Of a stretch of DNA of 64,000 nucleotides, positions 1 to 10,172 are shown one piece after another. Position 1 is the stretch's first letter. Every line of letters begins with the position of its first letter. The notes under the pieces are model-generated. The model saw nothing but the letters and a program-made list of their open reading frames with translations, did not search any database and was not told the origin of the DNA. A program made the position numbers and the translations under genes. Source of the DNA: Chaetoceros tenuissimus (lineage: Eukaryota; Bacillariophyta; Thalassiosirophyceae; Chaetocerotales; Chaetocerotaceae); NCBI GenBank assembly GCA_021927905.1, contig BLLK01000047.1, positions 4,216,001-4,280,000 of the forward strand, read 5' to 3'.

Positions 1-203
1 CATTTTTCGATAGCGAAAGGAATTTGCTCTTCTTTTTGTTTAATCGTTACTACTACACGCACATCGTGAGGGCGGAGCAAGTATTGTCAACTTACTCTTT
101 GTCTGTACAAGCACCAAAATATAGAAAATAATTTGCATTCAGTCTTCCTAGGTTGAAAGATCTTATTAGCAAACATAGTTTTCTGCGTAGTAAAAGATAA
201 CTT

Positions 204-1421
204 CTAGCTCGCGCTGGTATCATTACCACTGGAACTAGAAGCAGTGGAAGCAGATAAACTCGTGCTAGTGCTATGATTAATCTTTGGAAGGTATGGCATG
301 CTGTAGAACTTTGGCTCGTATTGCAGATTGTCTATAGGACAAAAATTACGCTTACATCCTTTCAATGGTTTTCTCTTTATCAACTTGCATAGTTTGCTCT
401 TGCCACGGAGGAATTTCTCATGGTAGTATCCTCCTTCATCGTGCCCATCCCATAATCGAACAAAGCCATACAAGTTCAATTGTCTGGTAAAGGAAGTCTT
501 TTTGGTTATTTGGAAGAGCTCTGGTAGTACAACTTTTACAAATTGTTTTGGTTGATGAATGATGAAGCATCTGCCATGAGGTGCCCATGAGATGATATCA
601 GCATGGATTCCTTGGTCAAGTATGTTGTGTAGCTTTTGAGGAAATAGACTTGAAACACCTCTTTTCATGTTGGTCATTGGTCCTTTAGATGCAATATATG
701 CATCTTCGTCGATGGTAGAATAGTCTATGTAGTTACAACCAGGCCCGTTGTTGTTATTATTATTGTTTTCGTGGAATTCTTTAGATTTGTACTTTGTTTG
801 GCTTCTTCGTTCTTTGGAAGTACGTACAAATTGAAATTCTGTACTCCTTTCTTTTACATCTTTTCTTTTACCAGCATTCTCAATGTTCTCCTTGTTACCG
901 CCTTGATTAGCAAAAATATTCATCCCTCTCTCCTTTTTAGGATTACGGCGATGTTTAATTCGACTTTCAATATTGATATCTTTGTAGTTCGACCGTGATA
1001 CCTGCTGACAGAATAGGCGATAATTAGATTGGCTGGAAATAACATCCCATTCACGAACCTTCTGAACCCGATGGTGAAAAACTGCCGGATGCGAGAATGT
1101 AGTAGTATTATTACTATGCTGATGAAAGAAGAAAGACTGATTCTTCGAAAACTGCTCGCTATGATGGTCAAGTCTTATCCCGCCACTTTTATGATCATAT
1201 GCATTTTCTGCAGCACATGGATTTTGATGTGCATTGAAACCTTGACACGAAAGACAATACTTTTGCTGACAACATATGCTGAAGTAGACACTTCTGGTTG
1301 TAGAAATTTTACCACATGATGGACATGAAATCGTCGTCATTCCTTGCTTCTTCTTGCTGTTTTGCTCATTTGTACTAATATGCGAGCTGGAATTAATTAA
1401 TTTGTAATGTATAGAAGGCAT
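204..1421 (-). CDS. HSF-domain protein with N-terminal Cys/His module
   Basis: 404 aa, probably a nuclear sequence-specific transcription factor. From about residue 257 to 354 lies a recognisable heat-shock-factor DNA-binding domain: FPQKLH, SWAPHGR, then the recognition-helix block SFTRQLNLYGF and YYHEKFLRG. It is preceded by a short zinc-binding-like module (residues 33-72) with C-x2-C, a CC pair, YCLSCQG and NAHQNPC, resembling an AN1/treble-clef pattern. The middle is low complexity with a poly-Asn run. I start at the ATG at 1421 because its first residues (MPSIHYKLINSS) match the tandem paralog downstream; the longer frame begins with TTG. HSF families are expanded in diatoms, but this N-terminal module is not part of a standard HSF. 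No hydrophobic heptad trimerisation region is obvious after the domain, so oligomerisation is uncertain. The HSF call is firm; the zinc binding is inference. Confidence 0.88.
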   Translation of the reverse strand: MPSIHYKLINSSSHISTNEQNSKKKQGMTTISCPSCGKISTTRSVYFSICCQQKYCLSCQGFNAHQNPCAAENAYDHKSGGIRLDHHSEQFSKNQSFFFHQHSNNTTTFSHPAVFHHRVQKVREWDVISSQSNYRLFCQQVSRSNYKDINIESRIKHRRNPKKERGMNIFANQGGNKENIENAGKRKDVKERSTEFQFVRTSKERRSQTKYKSKEFHENNNNNNNGPGCNYIDYSTIDEDAYIASKGPMTNMKRGVSSLFPQKLHNILDQGIHADIISWAPHGRCFIIHQPKQFVKVVLPELFQITKKTSFTRQLNLYGFVRLWDGHDEGGYYHEKFLRGKSKLCKLIKRKPLKGCKRNFCPIDNLQYEPKFYSMPYLPKINHSTSTSLSASTASSSSGNDTSAS

Positions 1422-1966
1422 TGTTTTACCAAATCTATGAATTTCTGTTTTGTATGTGGTACCATACAACAAACTGGCTGTACCCGAGAAAATTGGAATT
1501 CCAGAAAAAAGTGAAGGCGTTTTCTAACGGACTTGCGACAACTTGCGACTTAAGGCTAAACTGGCTAAACATACAGTTAAACTCCCGTTAAAGTAGAAGC
1601 GTTTCGAATAGCTAACGTTTCTGAACCTCTTCACAAAAAGGGAAGCATGGAATGTAAACATTCGACTTAGCAGCTGCTACGAATTGGGATCATCGTTGAA
1701 CCGATCTCTAAACATTCTTGAGGACCTACTATACATTACAGAGGAGTTCTGAACCAGGGACGGAATTAGCGATGGGAATGATACTACAACATTGAAGAAT
1801 AAGCTCACTATATTACTAACCTTTTGTTTAATATCACCCACTTCCTTTTGCGAACATACTTACGAAAGAACCCTTCGACATGTAATTCAATCCTGGTTTA
1901 GATAATCCAAGAGATTTTGCTTCTATCAGAGTAGATAGGATGATTTTATGTTTAAATTCGTCTAGA
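1422..1966. other. Intergenic, no gene seen
   Basis: About 540 bases between the two tandem paralogs. It should hold the promoter of the HSF gene (upstream on the minus strand) and the 3' end of the next gene. I see no repeat, RNA gene or credible ORF. Confidence 0.5.
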
Positions 1967-3004
1967 CTATACATGATGATTATGATTTAACTTCGCCCTT
2001 GTAATCATAATTGGATGATTATCTAGACCTTTCAAATATTTTTCTCCACTATTGAGCCTTTTTGCTTCAACTCTAAATATATGAACAAAGTTCACTCTGA
2101 ATCTACAAGACAATTGTTTGCAACAGCGAAAGGTAGTACTGTCCCTTCTTACTTTGAATCTATACATACAACCAAACATATTAAGTTGACTGAGGGCATA
2201 ATCCATAGATGAAAATATAGTTCCATAGGAAAAGTGCTTTAGAAAATCATGTAAAAAGTCTTGATCGTCTCCATTGTATTCAGCTCTAGTATTCACCAAT
2301 TCATTTTCATAAAATTTTCTGAATGAAGAATTAGGGATAATGACTTGTGGTATGCCATGAAAATTCTCAGCAGTCATGTAATTGACAAGTTGATCTGGTA
2401 TATATGGCAAAGGATCATATTGCGTATTCGAGAATATGAATTTTGTTTGCATTGTTTGGTCTTTGGAAGTGCGTATCAATTCAAAATCTTTTTCCTCATT
2501 CTCCTCATCACTTTCACGAGCTGTTGGTTTGATTGGACTTGCAACAATACTGATCATAGTATCTCTGTTGTTTCTATGTGTCTTATTTTTGGAAGATATC
2601 ACTTGGCACATATCATATTGATTTGAAGTATTCGATCTTACATAGAGGTCGCGAAGAACTGGTCGTGGTGGATTTGTTTTTGTTGGGTATGACGATATTC
2701 TTCTTCTTGTAGACGAATTCTTGAAGGACTGCTGATTCAAAACCTTCTCGCCATGATGGTCAACATGAATTCTGATTACATCATTTTCATCATTCATATT
2801 TGCTGTAGCACATGGGTTACGATGGGCATTTATACCTTGGCATGAAAGACAATACCTTTGCTGACAACATATGCTGAAGTAGATGCTTGTTGTTCCTTCA
2901 GAAATTCTTTCTCCACACGATGGACATATCGACATCATTCCTCCTTTGCTCCCCTCCTCTTTTCGCGTGCTGGAATTAATTAGTTTGTAATGTATAGAAG
3001 GCAT
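1967..3004 (-). CDS. Paralog of HSF-like protein, FLYWCH-like C-terminus
   Basis: 345 aa. The first ~80 residues are clearly homologous to the neighbouring HSF protein: identical start MPSIHYKLINSS, C-x2-C, FSICCQQ.YCLSCQG and NAHRNPC. A second shared patch is RTSKDQTMQTK. The C-terminal ~70 residues are unrelated to HSF: an aromatic-rich strand segment, F-R-C-C, a second Cys five residues on, and a terminal H-x-H-H. This resembles FLYWCH/GCM1-WRKY-type fingers, though the Cys-to-His spacing (about 40 residues) is longer than usual and the Trp is Phe. A DNA-binding role is inference. It lies 545 bp upstream of its partner on the same strand, so the pair is a tandem duplication with one half exchanged. 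No TM segment or signal peptide. Confidence 0.75.
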   Translation of the reverse strand: MPSIHYKLINSSTRKEEGSKGGMMSICPSCGERISEGTTSIYFSICCQQRYCLSCQGINAHRNPCATANMNDENDVIRIHVDHHGEKVLNQQSFKNSSTRRRISSYPTKTNPPRPVLRDLYVRSNTSNQYDMCQVISSKNKTHRNNRDTMISIVASPIKPTARESDEENEEKDFELIRTSKDQTMQTKFIFSNTQYDPLPYIPDQLVNYMTAENFHGIPQVIIPNSSFRKFYENELVNTRAEYNGDDQDFLHDFLKHFSYGTIFSSMDYALSQLNMFGCMYRFKVRRDSTTFRCCKQLSCRFRVNFVHIFRVEAKRLNSGEKYLKGLDNHPIMITRAKLNHNHHV

Positions 3005-3816
3005 TGTTTTACTCTGTTTTGTTCATGTAATAGCTCTACTATTTGTAATTCTATTTGAATTGAACCGAGTACCCGAGAAAAGAAGTTGTGTGGAGGCTTG
3101 CAAACAACGACTCTTCAGATTATCAACGGTAACTTTTTTACTCTTTTTTGGCTTACAGGATATCGTGTTTTTGGATATATTACACCAAACTGACGTCATT
3201 GATACTCTTGTTTTTGTCTTACTAGACAGGTCAGAGGATGTCATACATTTTACAGTTAAAAAGAGGTTTCATCGGAACCACCACACCACACACATCATTT
3301 TCCGATTGCGTCCTCATTCCTTTCATTCTTTTGACACCTACTCGTAAACTTCCAACGGTTCATAATATAACATCAAGAAGGAAGCTTTCCATCAACCAGC
3401 AGATAACTGAAATCATATCTTTTATATGGTAAAAATTATTTCAAAGATAGAATGGTGAAGGTAAGATCTAGTGATTTTTCGATTTTGCACATATAGAGGA
3501 GATTAGATGCAGTCTCTATCCGATGCCTGTATTCTTCTTTTTCTTTCTTTTCTTTTTTCCATTAGATTCATGCGAGAAATAATGTGTGTACTCACCTTCA
3601 TTCATTTTAAATATAGTTTGGAAGACATTGCGAGTAAGTATATATGAAATCAGACAGTCATATAGTATCTCAAAGATGTGTCTTTGATGGCCGCTCATCT
3701 TTGCCATCTTGACACATTATTCTTCTTCCTATTTTTCCTATTTCAATGTTATTGCCTGGTTTTTCTTTTTCCTTTTTCACTATTTTCAAAAGTTAACTTT
3801 CACTTTCTCTCTTTAG
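3005..3816. other. Region that should hold the missing SPX first exon
   Basis: About 810 bases between the FLYWCH-like gene and the first recognisable SPX exon. The SPX gene lacks its N-terminus, so a first exon and intron 1 should lie here. I could not find a start codon and GT donor whose phase matches the acceptor near 3816-3818. An ATGGTGAAG followed by GTAAG at 3452 is tempting but has the wrong phase. Confidence 0.4.
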
Positions 3817-6027
3817 AGCATTCGCTGCTGAAAATGGTAATTTATATGTAGTACCCTATGCCAACATTCGTAACAATCTCATTGAAAATATTGTAGACAA
3901 ACATGATCCCATCCATAATGACAAATTTGAACAAGAATGGCAAACAGCTCTTAAAAATGCATCCAAAGATTTTGGAAAGTCCATGGTGAACCTATGGCAA
4001 AAAGTATTTGATGGAATTATAAAGCTCAATCCAAAACATGGAGAGGATATCCGAGGTGCATTGCCGGATACAGCTTTGAGAACGTATCTTTCTTTATCGA
4101 CTATGGAAGATGCACAGGAGTTGTTGAGTATGGTGAAACAGATTTATAATACTGCCTTGACGAATTCGGAAGCTTTACGTAAGCTTGTGAAAAAGTTTGA
4201 TAAACAGCATGGACAGAATTTGAGTCATCGCCTTTTGAGTCAAGTTTATGGGTCGAATTTTACAACGGGGCAGTCTACTTTACAGGCGGGTATTAGTTTA
4301 ATACGTGCTAGTTTGGGATTAGATGAAGGGTATGATTCTGACAGTGATGATGATGGAGCTGGATCTGTTGCATCTGTTGGTAAAGTTAGTAAAACTTCCA
4401 ATCATGATTATCGAGTACAGAAACGACAGAGGGAACTTGATTGGTTGAAACGATTAGTGACTGAGATTCCGCAAGATGAAATTGGGAGTTTGATTGCTCA
4501 TCGTGGTTTCCATAATGTTTCGGATCGTAGTGATTACCGGCCATTGGAGAACTCTTTGGCTTCTTGTAAGTGCTACTCATTATCTGTATGGACATGACAT
4601 GACATGACAAGGAAAGTATTACTCACATTTTCTCTTTACTATTCATAATAGATGAAGCAGCATGGACAAGTGGTATTCCTTTATGCGAATGTGACATTGC
4701 ATTAACTAGAGATGAAAAGCTAATTCTAGCACACGATGAAGATTTCATTAGACTCGCACTCGATCCAAATGCAGATTTGTCAAAGCGAAAGATTGGAGAT
4801 ATTACATACAGAGAATTGATGTCAATGCCATTGAAAACGGGGAATAGACCACCACTCTTGATTGACGTTCTTCGTTCAGCAGAGGCTATTGGCGGGAAAT
4901 CGCAATTGGTTATTGAAATTAAACCTGGAAATGTAGCGGCTGCTTCAGCTTTGGCCCGTTTGTTTTTGAGGCACCCAGATCTTATGGCTCGATGTGCAGT
5001 TGTGATGAGTTTTGATGCATTTGCAATGCATACACTTCGAAAAGATTTGCAAACTTTAGTTCCAATGGTGGAAGAAGCAAAGAAGGAAGGAGTTGAATCA
5101 TTACCACGCACTGCAAGTGTTTCATTCCCTACAAACATGAGTATTGGAAACCTTGGATATCGTGTCGATTTGCATTCGGAAGGAATTAATCAATCGCAAA
5201 TAGCAATGGATAAAGTGGCTGAAGACAGAGCATCTCCAAAGATTCATGGTCACAAAAGAACAGAATCTCATGATCATTTTGGAGTTGGACTTGCCGATAA
5301 TCTACCAAGATCTCGATCGAGTTCATTCTCCTTCACTCCATTCATGCGTCAACATCAGAATTCTCCTCAGCCAAAACAAAATGATGAAGTCGCAACTGAT
5401 ACAGACGATGATTATGCAATCGGAATGACTCCAACCTCAAGTCCAAGTTTGACAAGTTTGAATGCAAATATTGCAAACTTGACCATTGCTAATTCGAAAT
5501 CAAATAGTCCAAGCAACGACAAAGGTAATAGTGGACCAGTGCCATTGCTATTACCTCCACGCGCAATGCAACAGACAGGCGCACCTCCTACACCACCAAT
5601 GTTGAGACCTGCCCTACCAAAGGTGCAGAGTAAGGTACCAAAGCTATTGCTATTGACCGTAGCTGAGAAACCAAAGAACCAATATGAACTAGTTCTTCAT
5701 ATTGACGACATTTTACAAGTTGAGGATTGGATAGTGACAAAGGATGGATCTCTTGACGGAGCTTATATACAATACGAGCCCGACATGTTGACCGAAGAAG
5801 GTGCAAGCAATTTACGCAAACTATCATCTAGAGGGTATTTGGTAGGAGTTTGGCAATTAGCGGGCAAAGATCCAGATTGCTATGAAATGTTTCATCACTT
5901 GGTTGAAAAAGGGGGAGTGAGCTTTGTAAACACAGATTTACCTAGAGGTTTTAAGAAAGGAGTGGCACCTGCTCCAATGAGTCCACGTCGTGGTACTAGT
6001 CATGGTGGTCATTCATTTGGTATGTAA
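3817..6027 (+). CDS. SPX-GDPD glycerophosphodiester phosphodiesterase (5' exon not located)
   Basis: Phosphate-sensing SPX domain followed by a GDPD catalytic domain, the architecture of yeast Gde1-type enzymes that hydrolyse glycerophosphodiesters. Coding sequence opens at an acceptor (CTTTAG, 3811-3816, or AGAG just after), so the SPX N-terminus is missing. Exon 3817-4565 contains the SPX C-terminal part with the KLVKKFDK inositol-phosphate-binding segment. Intron 4566-4651 (86 nt, GTAAGT...ATAG) splits a Tyr codon; joining restores LENSLASYEAAW. Exon 4652-6027 completes the enzyme. Catalytic signatures visible are IAHRG, the E-N pair, C-E-C-D, AHDED, IEIKPGN and the late NTDLP. A Ser/Pro/Asn-rich insert of about 150 residues interrupts the barrel before LVLHIDD. 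Expected in phosphate-starvation remodelling; SPX expression control cannot be read from the sequence. Confidence 0.88.
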
Positions 6028-6350
6028 AATCACTTCGGAGTAGCAATATTGAAAGAGTAGGAAGATTAGGAAGAGCAGTTATCATGCTAGTGAAAGTGGC
6101 AGTTCTACATTCACAGGATATTCTACAGCCAAAGTTTTGCAAAATTTGAGAACATAATTTTTTTAATTAATTTGATTTATATATCAGCTTTTCTGTAACA
6201 TATACATATGAAAATTCCTTCGTATAGCCCCATACACGTAGATCAAATATCCTTTTGATGAAACGACGTAATACTACCATATCCCTTCAATGGTCAAACG
6301 ACAGTAGGCCTGCATCCTTTATATCAAGGTCTCTTTTTATCTACCTAAGA
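6028..6350. other. 3' intergenic between convergent genes
   Basis: About 320 bases between the 3' ends of the SPX-GDPD gene and the converging secreted-protein gene. AT-rich; nothing beyond probable 3' UTRs is seen. Confidence 0.5.
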
Positions 6351-7440
6351 TTAAGCGATGGTAGGTCCAGCATATCCTTTCGATGGTCCTGGCGCACTTG
6401 TTCCGTACCCCTTCGATGGTCCAGAGGCTCCATATCCCTTTGAGGGAACAGAGACAGTAGGAGGTCCGTATCCTTTTGAGGGAACAGAGACAGTAGGAGG
6501 TCCATATCCTTTTGATGGAACAGAGACAGAAGGAGGGCCATAACCCTTCGATGGTCCAGAGACAGTAGGAGGTCCGTATCCTTTTGATGGTGCTGGTACA
6601 TCTGGTCCCACAATGGAAGGATTCTTTGTTGGGACTTTTGAAGTTGGTACTGGTGTTGGTGTTTCGGTGCGATTACATGTCTCAGTAGAACTTGCATCGC
6701 AAAGCAAATCCACATGCAGCAGCACAGGCATTTCCAATAGATGATGCCTCTCTGCATTGAATATCAGTGAAGCAAAACTTGTTTCTTCTGGCTGCAGTCT
6801 TTTTCCAGTTCTTGGTAATGTAGGTGCAGTCGACAATATTTTTGTTTGATAAAGCGAAAGAAAAGTTTTGGTCTTTGCATTGGCAGTTATCACAGCTCAT
6901 TTGACATGCTCCTTTCACATCAGCTCTATGACAGTACTTGGCTTTGCGTTCATTGATTCGATTCTTGTTGGAAGTAATCCACTCACATGCAACTATGTTG
7001 TCGTTGGTTGAAAGTGTGAATGTAAAACTATCATGATCTTTACACTCATCATCATTTGGAGTAAACGCACTTGGAGCGTTGGTAGCAAGATCTGTAGGTG
7101 AATCTGTAGTACTGGTCTGAGTCGGAGAGGGACTTGGAGGCTTGAGAGGAGAGTCTGTTGTGATAGGAATGCAACGATTCATATCATTAAGCAAAGTATC
7201 ACTTGGACAGGTACAAATTGGTTTCCCCTTTGAATTGTAGGTCACTTCAAATGTATCTTCACAAATACACCAAGGTGTTGAGTCGATTGGGGAGATTGTA
7301 CAAACTCCAGCATTACCACAACTGCATGGTGCAGGTGCTGGTGCCAAGGTGACACCGCCCTTTGAAGACGATGTAGATCCCTGGGAAGTAGCTGATTCAA
7401 AACATAGCTGGGTCAAAAGTGCAACAAATAAAAGTTTCAT
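6351..7440 (-). CDS. Secreted Cys-rich protein with PSKGYG repeats; frame break near 6705
   Basis: Begins at 7440 with a signal peptide (MKLLFVALLTQLCFESATS). An EGF-like Cys-rich segment follows, then a Pro/Thr/Ser linker, then two ShKT-like Cys modules, each with FTFTLS/FSFALS, a Trp or Tyr-Ile-Thr stretch, and Cys pairs. The second module runs out of frame: the main frame stops at 6682-6684, while the next frame carries the continuation CDASSTETC, a PTPVPTSK linker and seven PSKGYG units to a TAA at 6351. Dropping one T of the TTT at about 6701-6703 makes the Cys pattern continuous, so this is one gene with a single-base disruption (mutation or sequencing error). No plausible intron spans it. 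Probably extracellular or cell-wall associated; function unknown. Confidence 0.7.
6366..6600 (-). repeat. 36-bp tandem repeat coding PSKGYG units
   Basis: About seven imperfect units of roughly 36 bp (a few shorter) in the 3' part of the secreted-protein gene. Each codes a 12-residue motif P-S-K-G-Y-G-P-P-T-V-S-(G/V). The regular Lys/Tyr spacing resembles structural wall or adhesive proteins; this is an analogy only. Confidence 0.8.
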
Positions 7441-7792
7441 CTTGTTGGGGATTTTCTTTCTTTCTAAAGAAGAGTTGAATCAGTGTTAGTAGGATTCTTC
7501 TTTGAAACAAGAGCAATGAACCTATGTAGCTGAAGGAATCAAATATAAATGTGGACAATATTTTTCTCAAAATCATACATGTTTATTCAAAGATTGAATC
7601 ACGAAGGTACTCACATTTGGATACTATTTTTATGAGGATTTATGATTGGGGAAACATCAAAAGATCTACTCGAGTTTCAAACGTGACTAAAAATTTGCAA
7701 TGACCGCTTGACAGCTGGTCCAATCCGGTTCTGTATTGCAAAGAAATAGCATGATGTGGATATAATTTAAGATTTACAGCCTATCTTTGTAA

Positions 7793-8002
7793 CATTACAT
7801 ATGGGCTAAATTTATTTACCAACCCGGCAAACCACTATCGTTTCAAAGAGACTTCTCGGCAGAGCTACTTATGGTCCAGCTGAGCTCATTACATATGGGC
7901 TAAATTTATTTACCAACCCGGCAAACCACTATCGTTTCAAAGAGACTTCTCGGCAGAGCTACTTATGGTCCAGCTGATCTCATTACATATGGGCTAAATT
8001 TA
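7793..8002. repeat. 94-bp tandem repeat, 2.2 copies
   Basis: Copies start at 7793, 7887 and 7981 (each CATTACATATGGGC), giving an exact 94-base period. The first two are nearly identical, differing at GAGCT/GATCT near the end; the third stops after about 22 bases. Near identity points to a recent duplication. Confidence 0.92.
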
Positions 8003-8040
8003 ATAGATTCATCATGAATTTGAAATGATATTCTTTGGGC

Positions 8041-8798
8041 TACATCCAAAGTGGGTCCAGCGCCAAGTGTACCCTGGAGCGCCATTATTTACTTAACGTT
8101 CCAGCGCCATTCTAGTGTTTTTAGCTTAGTTGGTTAATATCCCTAGGTAGGACTTTTGTACCAGCAGCGCCATCAAAATAACCAGCCTATACATATCTTA
8201 TCGAAAATTCTGCCCTGTTGTATCTTTCACCACTCTCCAAAACTCATTCATCACGAAAACACTGCAATTTCTGGTGACATACAAAAAGTCGACATCAAAT
8301 TAGAATTATATCGTCTAGCTCCTTCATAAAGGTCAAACTCCAAAATCGCCACTCGCTCAAGGCTCAAGTAGAAATATATATCATTGATGTTTATGGTACA
8401 TATTCGAATTTATTATTTCAATTTGCTGAAATGGAGTCGTCAAACAGAAGAAGATAGGTGATTTTCACTTAAAGCGATGTGGTGTGCTGAGAAAAAATAG
8501 AAAAGTGAAATAAGACATTCAACGGATGAGATCCCCAAAATATATGTAATTTATACTTGAGTCTTGTGAATTTGGGTTAGAAAGAAGATAGAAAGAGGAA
8601 AGAAGGGAGGAGGTTAGAGATTATATTCCTCCAGCGCCATTTTTATGATCCTCCAGGACCATGTAGGATACGCGCAGGTAGATGTTTTTTTTATACCTAT
8701 TGACACGTGTCAATGCTCCGAGAAGACAAAAATATGGCGCTGTTGACATGAAAATGCAGCCACAGGGTACACATGGCGCTGGACCACATTTGGATGTA
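8041..8798. mobile_element. Non-autonomous TIR element, TA-flanked (Tc1/mariner-like MITE)
   Basis: Inverted termini of about 34 bases face each other: CATCCAAAGTGGGTCCAG at the left, and the reverse complement of the right end is CATCCAAATGTGGTCCAG, continuing into AGCGCCA(A/T)GTGTACCCTG. Both ends are bordered by TA (8041-8042 and 8797-8798), the target duplication typical of Tc1/mariner. The motif AGCGCCA or its complement recurs near both ends (about 8056, 8078, 8103, 8165, 8632, 8735 and 8775). No transposase ORF is present, so it is a non-autonomous derivative. Confidence 0.8.
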
Positions 8799-9074
8799 CA
8801 TAGTAAAATAACGCTTGTCAGTGTTCTTCTTTGTTACAACCAAGAATCTTGTAGGATACTTCTTTAATCATATTGACTTTATTTGAAATGTACAGTTCCA
8901 AATAGAACAATTTTGATGATGGGTGCATGTGATTTTTAGACTAAAAGCTATAAAAGTGAGGTGCGCAATGGCAAAAATGAATTACTTATGGTCCCCACAA
9001 TGCTGTCAGGATTCACATAATTTAGCTAAATATGTATTCCATTTCTTTGCTCGAGCATTGATCGCAAGCTCATT

Positions 9075-9918
9075 TCAAAACCCGTCCAATCTCATCATAC
9101 GTGCGATAGAAGCTGTAACAAGCTTTAGCTCATCAAACTTTGTTTCGTCAACGTATGGATTTCTATGTAAGTAGTCCATCATAGGTGTAAGTCCGTATCT
9201 ATCCTTCTCTTTGTAGAGTCTATTGCAAGAAAAAGAGGATAAGTAGTCGTCATTGTTACATAGTTCATGGAGAACGTCTTTAGGATTGATTTGACTCTTT
9301 GCAAACATTTCATGGATTGGGTAATTTTCGTGCTGGTGTTTCTTGTTCCAGTTGACTAATTGGCGCGGATCGTCATCGTCATCTTCGTTGTATGGTGAAG
9401 AGTCCCATACCATAGAGGCGTTGAATGCTGAAGGATGCACTAACGCATGCTCAGGAATAATGATCATATTGAGGAACTGAGTATTTTTAAATGCATGAGG
9501 TCCAATTAATCTACATGTAGGAGGAAGAAAGTTAGTTGGTCCAAAGAACTTGCCAAGCCTCTCACAGCCTTCCAATGCTCGTTCTCCAATAGTCTCTAGA
9601 TTCTCTGACCATATCACTTCTTCTAGATTGGTGAACATTCCAAAAGCATTATCTCTAAGAGTTTTGACGGTGTTAGCCATTGTAATTTTCTTAATATCAT
9701 CGTGAAATACTTTTACTTCAATCAAATCAAGTCGAAGAAGAGGTACATACTCAACTCCATCTTCAATTATAAGATGATATCGATCATCGTGGATTCTTGT
9801 TGTATAGCGAGAAATAACTTGTCCATCTGGTCCCCTGGTCACTGTTTAGAGGTTTCTATTATGAGGGTTTATAATACGTTCACCATCATATCTGATCTCA
9901 AGAAGTTCTTCACTCATC
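9075..9918 (-). CDS. LRR_5/BspA-like protein with an in-frame stop near the start
   Basis: The 255-residue body contains leucine-rich BspA-type units (IKKITMANTVKTLRDNAFGM, LEEVIWSENLETIGERALEG, and a C-R-L-I-G-P-H-A-F unit), a widespread surface or protein-interaction repeat in diatoms. The body frame begins at a GTG at 9842, which is unlikely as a real start. The same frame continues upstream past a TAA (9846-9848) to an ATG at 9918 coding MSEELLEIRYDGERI. Either the gene is a recent pseudogene, or a very short 36-42 nt intron ending in CTAAACAG removes the stop. That would be far shorter than other introns in this window. The C-terminal half is helical and charged without a recognised domain. 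No signal peptide visible. Confidence 0.65.
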
Positions 9919-10172
9919 TTTACTTTTTATGTCAGAACCTTTCGACCTTTTCTTCTATAGAATGGTGATTACCTCTAAGCCTGCTGTCGAAACCAATCAT
10001 TCAACCTCACAATAGGTAACATCAGTCCGTACAAATCTTTTAGAGTGTGCCATCGCACTTTTTACAGCCTCTAGTACTGATTCCATAGGTATGGTCTATC
10101 TTTTACTTATTTTATATGCGCTTTGTCTGTACATGCAAGCAATCTTTTCTTCATACATTTCGAAACATGTCT

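Noticed and set aside
3060-3347. 95-codon plus-strand frame as SPX first exon
   Set aside because: Begins with TTG, has no SPX-like residues, and no GT donor gives a phase that continues into 3817.
3452-3465. ATGGTGAAG followed by GTAAG as a mini first exon of the SPX gene
   Set aside because: Phase 0 donor; joining to either possible acceptor (3817 or 3819) produces an immediate stop.
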